DNA from: Clostridia bacterium
Lineage (GTDB): Bacteria > Bacillota > Clostridia > Oscillospirales > Acutalibacteraceae
Reading direction: 5' to 3'
Assembly (NCBI GenBank): GCA_017937865.1
Contig: JAGBCU010000047.1
Location: forward strand, 1 to 64,000
Length of the DNA: 64,000 bases
A program made the translations under genes and the position numbers. Shown piece after piece: positions 58,286-64,000 of this stretch. How positions within the stretch are numbered: the stretch's first letter is position 1; each line of letters starts with the position of its first letter. The notes beneath the pieces were generated by a model, which saw only the letters and a program-made list of their open reading frames with translations, made no database searches and was not told the origin of the DNA.

Positions 58286-58678
58286 TCACCCGTTAAAAAT
58301 TGCCAATGCTACCTCTAATACCGCCGAAAAAACAGGTAAGGATATGCTTATTGCAAGAATTTTCACCGCTAACTCAACTACACCCGCTACAGCCCCTGCC
58401 GAGTTATCACGGCATATATCGGCAGTTACGCTACCCACGGTTAAAACTGCAAAGGCTTTTAACATAATTTTAATAGCCGTACCGCTTGAATTTGTTATTC
58501 CGTTTAAGCTGTTAAGGACTGTTAAAAAATCTTTTGTATACGGCATAATTGCAAATATTATCAACACCGCAACGCAAATTTCTGCAACGAGAGCGAAAGA
58601 ATTCAAATTGTTTTTAAGAATAAGTAAAACAACAACACCTAAAATAGCAAAAACTGCGATTTTTATTACTTCATTCAA
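58286..58678 (-). CDS. spoIIIAD: Stage III sporulation protein AD
   Basis: A 130-residue membrane protein of four predicted helices. Its start is TTG 58678, overlapping the spoIIIAC stop (TTGA). Sequence (VLTVGSVTADICRDNSAGAV) and place in the operon identify it. Confidence 0.92.
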   Translation of the reverse strand: MNEVIKIAVFAILGVVVLLILKNNLNSFALVAEICVAVLIIFAIMPYTKDFLTVLNSLNGITNSSGTAIKIMLKAFAVLTVGSVTADICRDNSAGAVAGVVELAVKILAISISLPVFSAVLEVALAIFNG

Positions 58679-58869
58679 AACGTCATCACCGACGAAAGCT
58701 CATCCTTTAATGAATTAAGCTCCGGCAAAAGCATCATCAGAACGATAAGCAAGCCTGCAATAGTCAGTAATAAGCTATATTCTTCTTTCCCCGCTTTTTG
58801 TAAAAGCTGATTAATTATCGCCGTAACTATTCCCACTACAGCAATTTTAAAGATAATGGTTATATCCAT
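58675..58869 (-). CDS. spoIIIAC: Stage III sporulation protein AC
   Basis: A 64-residue protein of two membrane helices (IIFKIAVVGIVTAIINQLLQ; LLTIAGLLIVLMMLLPEL), of normal length for SpoIIIAC. It overlaps spoIIIAD by 4 nt. Confidence 0.93.
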   Translation of the reverse strand: MDITIIFKIAVVGIVTAIINQLLQKAGKEEYSLLLTIAGLLIVLMMLLPELNSLKDELSSVMTF

Positions 58870-58873
58870 TTTG

Positions 58874-59323
58874 TCACCACGAAAAAACTATAAGCACACA
58901 AACCGACCCTAAAACGCTTAGGGCTGTGTTTACTTGTAGCTTTTCTTTATCCTTTTCCATTCGTTGCTTCAATATAATTTCAAAACGTTGCCTGTATTCC
59001 TCGCACAAGTAAAGCTGACCCTCTGCATCCGTTGTACCTAAACGGCTTGTAAAATCGTTAAACAAGTCGCTATGCTCGTTATTGCAATAATTGTTTAATT
59101 TAATTTTGTTATCATAAAAAGTTATGTGCTTATAATTTCTGCTTTTACTTTTTTGGTAAATTGCTTCATAATCTGCCGACAGATAACTTACCTCTGTTTT
59201 AATTAGTGATATACAGTCAAGAATTTCGGCTACGGCAGAGGTATTCTTTTTTCTTTCAACGGCTTTCATTCCGCCTGAAACAAGAATAAGTAAGGATAGC
59301 ATTACACCTAAAATAAACTTCAA
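58874..59323 (-). CDS. spoIIIAB: Stage III sporulation protein AB
   Basis: A 149-residue protein with a membrane helix at each end and an amphipathic middle, resembling type II secretion protein F-like SpoIIIAB. The start TTG 59323 overlaps the spoIIIAA stop (TTGA); AAGGAG lies 11 bases upstream. ISLIKTEVSYLSADYEAIYQ is the conserved segment. Confidence 0.9.
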   Translation of the reverse strand: MKFILGVMLSLLILVSGGMKAVERKKNTSAVAEILDCISLIKTEVSYLSADYEAIYQKSKSRNYKHITFYDNKIKLNNYCNNEHSDLFNDFTSRLGTTDAEGQLYLCEEYRQRFEIILKQRMEKDKEKLQVNTALSVLGSVCVLIVFSW

Positions 59324-60258
59324 AGGCTTATCAACTCCTTGACCTTACAAGGCTCGTTTTTACCCTCAAGCACAACAACCTTTTGGAAAACCCTTGCGTT
59401 AACGAGACGTTTTATATTAGGTCTTCTTAAAACCTCTTCAAAGCTTGAACCGTGAGCCGTCGCTATAAAGCTTACACCGCTATTCATACCCGAAAGCATA
59501 GCTTTTGCTTCTTCATCCGTTCCGATTTCATCAAGCACAATAATATCAGGCGAAAGAGTTCTGACGGCTATTTCCGTACCTACGGCTTTCGGATAAAGTG
59601 TCAGCACATCTGTGTGGACGCCCACGTCAGCACCTACACCAAATGAACGGGAAGCGATTTCGTCACGTTCGTCAATTATTGCAGTCTTTAGCGGATTAAG
59701 AACGTTGCCGCCAGAAAAGTGACGGCATAAGTCACGTATTAAGGTTGTTTTACCTGACAAGGGTGCACCGACTATCAAAAAAGAGGTGCAATCCATTCCG
59801 ATTTTACTTAACAGATCGCAGGAGCAACCGTAAAACTCTCTCGAAACTCTTATGTTTACAGAATTAAAGGACGAAACCGAATAAACTGCCCCGTTTTTCA
59901 TAACCGCCCTCCCCGCAACACCGGCTTTACAGCCGTTTCGCAGGGGTATAAAGCCCTTTGCTATCATATCCTGATAAGTATGTAAAGAACGGCGGGAAAG
60001 ACTGAAAACTATTTCTTGAAGGTCCTTTTCATCTGTTTTAATCAAGCTTTCAGAAAACGAAACCGTTATCATTCCGTTTTCAGTGATATAATAAACCTCA
60101 TTTTTTGTGTTTAACGTTATAGGTTCGCCGTTTCTAAAGCGAATTTCTTTTATTTCTGTTGCTAAATTTTCAGGTATATTACTAAGAATACTTTTATAGT
60201 TTTCGGGCAATAGTGATATTGCATTTAAAAAATCCTTTATATTTATCACTCCTTTCAA
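59320..60258 (-). CDS. spoIIIAA: Stage III sporulation protein AA (ATPase)
   Basis: About 306-312 residues. SFLIVGAPLSGKTTLIRDLC is Walker A and PDIIVLDEIGTDEEA Walker B of this secretion-type ATPase; RPNIKRLVNARVFQKVVVLEG is the conserved C-terminal part. It energises the SpoIIIA-SpoIIQ channel from the mother cell. The start is unusual: the good ribosome site AAAGGAG is eight bases before ATA 60240, while the in-frame TTG 60258 and GTG 60249 are badly placed. It is the first gene of the operon; I could not identify its sigma E promoter with confidence. Confidence 0.95.
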   Translation of the reverse strand: MKGVINIKDFLNAISLLPENYKSILSNIPENLATEIKEIRFRNGEPITLNTKNEVYYITENGMITVSFSESLIKTDEKDLQEIVFSLSRRSLHTYQDMIAKGFIPLRNGCKAGVAGRAVMKNGAVYSVSSFNSVNIRVSREFYGCSCDLLSKIGMDCTSFLIVGAPLSGKTTLIRDLCRHFSGGNVLNPLKTAIIDERDEIASRSFGVGADVGVHTDVLTLYPKAVGTEIAVRTLSPDIIVLDEIGTDEEAKAMLSGMNSGVSFIATAHGSSFEEVLRRPNIKRLVNARVFQKVVVLEGKNEPCKVKELISL

Positions 60259-60332
60259 AAAAATATTATTATCACTTGTCCGTTTTTAGAACAAAATTAA
60301 CCTTTTATTTAAAATTATAAAGTTAAAAACCA

Positions 60333-60361
60333 TTGAAAGATAATTACATATATGGTAAAAT
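60333..60361 (+). promoter_or_regulatory. Promoter of the YfhO-family gene
   Basis: TTGAAA 60333-60338, 17-nt spacer, TAAAAT 60356-60361. The gap 60259-60400 separates divergent spoIIIAA and the yfhO-like gene. Confidence 0.65.
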
Positions 60362-60400
60362 TTACGATGTATAAAAATGTGTAAAAAGGAAGAAAAAGCA

Positions 60401-63304
60401 ATGAAAAACACAGACCTTAAGCAGAAAAAAAGCAACCCTTTGTTAAAAGGTTGCCGTAATACAAAATATTCCTGGCTTGCTGCAGCCTGCACCTTGGGTA
60501 TTATGATTATAGTTTACTATTGCTATGACTTAATCCCCTTCGGTGACGTTACTATTTTAAGAATGGACCTTTATCATCAGTACGGTCCCCTTTTTGCAGA
60601 GCTTTACGAAAGGGTTACTAATCTTGATAGCCTTTTATATTCGTGGACCTCGGGTGGCGGTAGCTCTTTTTTAGGAAACTTTTTTAACTATCTTTCTTCA
60701 CCTACTCTTATAATTATGCTTCTTTTCGGTCATAGAAATATGCCCGAAGCAATTGCGGCTATGATTCTTGTTAAAGCAGTTATAGCTTCCTTTACTTTTT
60801 CTTACTTTTTATCAAAAAAATTCGATAACAAAACCCCGTTAATTTCTGCCTTTGGCGTTCTTTATGCTTGTAGCGGTTATTTTATAGCATACTATTGGAA
60901 CGTTATGTGGCTTGACTCCTTCTACCTTTTCCCTCTTGTGATTTTAGGTATTGAACAGCTTATATCACAAAGAAAAATGAAGTTATATACGATAACTCTT
61001 GCTTTAACTCTTATTACAAACTACTATATGGGTTATATGGTTTGTATTTTCTCTGTGCTTTACTTTATTTATTACTATTTCTCAAGCTACGATTTTTCTG
61101 CAACGTATTTCGGAAAGCTTGCTAAAAGAGAAAAAGGTTTAAAAGGTCTTTTCAAGTGGGGCTATAACAATTTAAGAAATTCAAGATTTTTTGACAGCGG
61201 TGTAAGATTTGCCTTTACATCAGCAAGTGCCGCACTTCTTTCCTGCTTTATGCTTCTTCCTGTTTACTTTATCTTGATGAATTGCTCGGCTACCTCCGGC
61301 ACTTGGCCTCAAGAATTCAAAACCTATTTCTCAATATTCGATTTCCTTGCAAACCATCTTGCATACCTTGACCCCACAATAAGAAGTAGCGGAACCGATG
61401 TTCTTCCTAACGTTTATTGCGGTATGCTTACGGTTATGCTTTTTCCTCTTTTCATTTTCTCAAATAAAATATCATTTAAAGAAAAGATTTTCAGCGTAGG
61501 TATTTTAGGGGTAATGTTTGCAAGCTGTTATACAAACTACCTTAACTACATCTGGCACGGCTTCCACTTCCCCAATGATTTACCCTACCGTTTCTCTTAT
61601 ATGTATTCCTTCTTGCTTTTAATTTTCGCATTTAAAGCAATTACATTTATTAAAGAATACACTACAAGACAAATTATCGGCATCGGTACTGCAACCGTAT
61701 TTTTCGTTATTATGGTGCAGGAAATCGGCTCTAAAAACTTTAGTGAAACAGGCGTTTGGATTTCAGTAGCATTTATCGGTATTTACTGCCTCGCTTTAGG
61801 TATTCTTAAAAATGACCGTTATCCTAAAATCGCAGCTGCGGCACTCATACTTTGCTCTGTTTGTGCTGAATATACCGTTGCTAACACAAACAACTACAGT
61901 ATGGACCAGACAAAGACCAACTACGTTGGCGATTACAACGATTTCGTTGCCGTTAAAGACAAGATAGACGAATACGAGGGTAACGAGTCGTACAGAATGG
62001 AATTAACAGCTCTCAGGGCTCGTATGGACCCCTGCTGGTATTACTATAACGGTGTTTCAACCTTTACCTCTATGGCATACGAAAAGGTTGCTAATATGCA
62101 ATCTCATTTAGGTATGTTCAGTAACTATATTAACAGCTACACCTATAACAGACAAACACCCGTTTACAACGCTTTCTTTGCTTTAGATTATATAGTTGAT
62201 AACTACACGGGCTCAAAGCCTGCTATGAACAGCAAATACTATAAAGAAATTGCTACAGAAAACAAATACACCGCATACGAAAACCTTTATACTCTCCCGA
62301 TTGCCTTCAGGGCTAATGAGGATATCGCTATCTGGTCACACGATAACACGAATCCCTTTGAGGTGCAGAGTGAGTTATTCGGCTACGCTACGGGTATTCA
62401 CACAGTTTTCAGTGATATTGAAGTAACTGATATTTCAGGCTCGGGTGCATATTGCAGTGACTACACCTATAGCGATATAGGTTGCTATTCATACACGGTA
62501 ACTAATACCGCAGGCGGTGCTTCACTCAGCTTTACTTTAACTGCCTTAGAAAGCGGAAACGCTTACGTTTATCTTAAAACGGGTGCTAACACAATCGCAA
62601 ACGCAACCTTTACTCTTCCCGACGGCACAGCAGTTTATCAGAATATTGATACTAAGCCTTATATACTCGATTTAGGCTACCTTAACAAGGGTGACGTTGT
62701 TTCAGTATACGCTCCTATTAAGGAAGGTACTGACGGCTACGTTTATTTATACGCAGTAACTCTTAACGACGAAGCTTTTGAAACAGGTTATAATCAATTA
62801 AAGAAAGATTCTCTTAACGTTACAACCTTTGAGGAAAGAAATATCGAAGGTGATATAAACGTTTCTGAAGACGGTATTCTTTACACCTCAATTAACTATG
62901 ACACAGGCTGGTCAGTTTATATTGACGGTGAAAAGGTTTCGGCAGACGATATCGTGCCTTTAGGCACAAACGCTCTTTTAGGTGTAAGAATAACTGAGGG
63001 CGAGCATACTGTACAGTTTAAATACACCCCTCAAGGTCTTATAATCGGTTGCGTAATCTCTGTGACAACTCTTATTATGCTTCTACTCCTTTGCTCATTA
63101 ATTAAAACGGGCTTATTCAAATTCAATCCTCCTCTTTACGTTGAGGAAGACGAAATTGAGGCTGAAGACAATACTGTCACAGAAAACAAAAATACTATTA
63201 TTGATGACATTGACAATTTGTTGAATTCACTTAACTTTGATGAAGCTTCAATTGAAACAGAAAACACCGAGGCTGTTAACGATACAAACGAAAAAGAGGA
63301 CTAG
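60401..63304 (+). CDS. YfhO-family membrane protein
   Basis: A 967-residue protein with about 13 membrane helices in residues 25-480, a large extracytoplasmic beta-rich domain, one final helix ([20 protein letters not shown]) and an acidic cytoplasmic tail. [14 protein letters not shown] and [13 protein letters not shown] near the start are the GT-C-type family signature. YfhO proteins glycosylate lipoteichoic acid or related surface polymers using lipid-linked sugars. AAAGGAAG precedes ATG 60401. It is followed after 2 bp by the ComM-like gene. Confidence 0.9.
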   Translation: MKNTDLKQKKSNPLLKGCRNTKYSWLAAACTLGIMIIVYYCYDLIPFGDVTILRMDLYHQYGPLFAELYERVTNLDSLLYSWTSGGGSSFLGNFFNYLSSPTLIIMLLFGHRNMPEAIAAMILVKAVIASFTFSYFLSKKFDNKTPLISAFGVLYACSGYFIAYYWNVMWLDSFYLFPLVILGIEQLISQRKMKLYTITLALTLITNYYMGYMVCIFSVLYFIYYYFSSYDFSATYFGKLAKREKGLKGLFKWGYNNLRNSRFFDSGVRFAFTSASAALLSCFMLLPVYFILMNCSATSGTWPQEFKTYFSIFDFLANHLAYLDPTIRSSGTDVLPNVYCGMLTVMLFPLFIFSNKISFKEKIFSVGILGVMFASCYTNYLNYIWHGFHFPNDLPYRFSYMYSFLLLIFAFKAITFIKEYTTRQIIGIGTATVFFVIMVQEIGSKNFSETGVWISVAFIGIYCLALGILKNDRYPKIAAAALILCSVCAEYTVANTNNYSMDQTKTNYVGDYNDFVAVKDKIDEYEGNESYRMELTALRARMDPCWYYYNGVSTFTSMAYEKVANMQSHLGMFSNYINSYTYNRQTPVYNAFFALDYIVDNYTGSKPAMNSKYYKEIATENKYTAYENLYTLPIAFRANEDIAIWSHDNTNPFEVQSELFGYATGIHTVFSDIEVTDISGSGAYCSDYTYSDIGCYSYTVTNTAGGASLSFTLTALESGNAYVYLKTGANTIANATFTLPDGTAVYQNIDTKPYILDLGYLNKGDVVSVYAPIKEGTDGYVYLYAVTLNDEAFETGYNQLKKDSLNVTTFEERNIEGDINVSEDGILYTSINYDTGWSVYIDGEKVSADDIVPLGTNALLGVRITEGEHTVQFKYTPQGLIIGCVISVTTLIMLLLLCSLIKTGLFKFNPPLYVEEDEIEAEDNTVTENKNTIIDDIDNLLNSLNFDEASIETENTEAVNDTNEKED

Positions 63305-63306
63305 AA

Positions 63307-64000
63307 ATGTTTTCAAAAATAAAAAGTGTAGGGCTTTTAGGCTTAGAGTCCTATATGCTTGACGTTGAGTTGAATATTACGGGTGGTAAATTTTCTATTG
63401 AGATAGTAGGTCTTCCCGATACGGCAGTAAGCGAGGCTAAAGAGCGAATTATGGCAGCAATCAGTAACTCCGGTTACGAGATGCATATGACGTCACACCA
63501 CACCTTTAACCTTGCACCTGCAGACGTAAAAAAGGAAGGCTCTGTTTACGATTTACCTATGGCAGTTGCGGTTTTATCGGCAACAAAGCAAATCCGCGGT
63601 GATTATAAGGAATCTGTTTTCATAGGTGAATTATCGCTTTCAGGTACAGTTAAAAGCATTAAAGGCGTTTTACCTATGGTTATTGCCTCTAAAGAACACG
63701 GTGTCAAGGATATTTATGTGCCGTTTGACAACTGCGAGGAAGCAGCTGTTATTGACGGTATAAACGTTTACGGCGTTAAAAGCTTAAAGGAATTAGTTGA
63801 GCATATTAACGACGTTAACAAATTAAAGCCCGTTGAGGTAAAGCCCTTTAAGCATTACGAATTACCCGACTATCTCCCCGATTTTAAGGACGTTAAAGGT
63901 CAGTTTGAGGTTAAAAGAGCTTTAGAGGTTGCAGCAGCAGGCGGTCACAACGTTATGATGATAGGTCCTCCCGGCTCGGGTAAAAGTATGTTGGCAAAAA
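63307..64000 (+). CDS. YifB/ComM family Mg-chelatase-like AAA+ ATPase (partial)
   Basis: The frame from ATG 63307 stays open to the window end (231 codons; the gene is cut off). [20 protein letters not shown] and [15 protein letters not shown] form the N-terminal Lon-like/ChlI fold, and [14 protein letters not shown] is Walker A at the end. In transformable bacteria ComM drives branch migration of incoming DNA. Full length is normally about 510 residues. It starts 2 bp after the yfhO-like stop, so the two are cotranscribed. Confidence 0.93.
   Translation, partial: MFSKIKSVGLLGLESYMLDVELNITGGKFSIEIVGLPDTAVSEAKERIMAAISNSGYEMHMTSHHTFNLAPADVKKEGSVYDLPMAVAVLSATKQIRGDYKESVFIGELSLSGTVKSIKGVLPMVIASKEHGVKDIYVPFDNCEEAAVIDGINVYGVKSLKELVEHINDVNKLKPVEVKPFKHYELPDYLPDFKDVKGQFEVKRALEVAAAGGHNVMMIGPPGSGKSMLAK

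Overview
The window looks like chromosome from a low-GC, strictly anaerobic, endospore-forming member of the Clostridia, probably an Oscillospiraceae/Ruminococcaceae-type gut or rumen bacterium. The grounds are a complete spoIIIAA-AH operon, spoVT, a SipL-like SPOCS/LysM protein, a four-subunit ferredoxin-linked 2-oxoacid oxidoreductase, T-box riboswitches, Shine-Dalgarno-led genes and frequent TTG/GTG starts. This assignment is inference; there is no rRNA in the window.

Layout. 0-0.45 kb: four tRNAs (Gln, His, Arg, Gly) on the minus strand with a shared terminator. 0.5-8.1 kb: a B12-binding radical SAM protein, a Gfo/Idh/MocA oxidoreductase with an OFA-type transporter, an acyltransferase and a GPH sugar transporter. 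8.1-10.8 kb: a small accessory cassette lying between a broken 5' copy of spoVT and the intact spoVT. It holds two tiny genes, a convergent pair of short transcripts and a GIY-YIG nuclease. 11-20 kb: methyltransferase, GPH transporter, FAD dehydrogenase, TspO, an adenylate-forming enzyme with a membrane partner, and an MFS transporter. 20-30 kb: gdhA, an orphan prepilin, a small HTH/acidic-peptide gene pair between inverted repeats, two-subunit aconitase X, a DUF5696-like membrane-anchored protein and a PrsA-like foldase. 30-37 kb: housekeeping block (dipeptidase, yraN, rnhB, rbgA, two lepB, rplS), a deacetylase and the SipL-like protein.

37-52 kb is the most distinctive region. On the minus strand lie two tandem acyl-CoA synthetases, each with an XRE helix-turn-helix plus cupin fused to its N-terminus and each behind its own T-box. 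They are followed by a P-loop ATPase, VorDBAC-type 2-oxoacid:ferredoxin oxidoreductase and branched-chain aminotransferase. Divergently, a third T-box precedes a LeuA-like protein that has lost its metal-binding motifs and a TIM-barrel/acyl-CoA-ligase fusion. I read this as an amino-acid-starvation-controlled system that activates organic acids to CoA esters, carboxylates them reductively to 2-oxoacids and transaminates them to amino acids. The opposite (fermentative) direction cannot be excluded.

52-54.4 kb: repeats and an orphan phage-type replication pair. 54.6-64 kb: cysteine synthase, the spoIIIA operon, a YfhO membrane protein and the first part of a ComM/YifB ATPase cut by the window end. 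Several families of dispersed, structured intergenic repeats occur at 11.2, 22.3, 24.0-24.2, 41.7-41.9 and 52.4-52.7 kb. No insertion-sequence transposase and no CRISPR array were seen.
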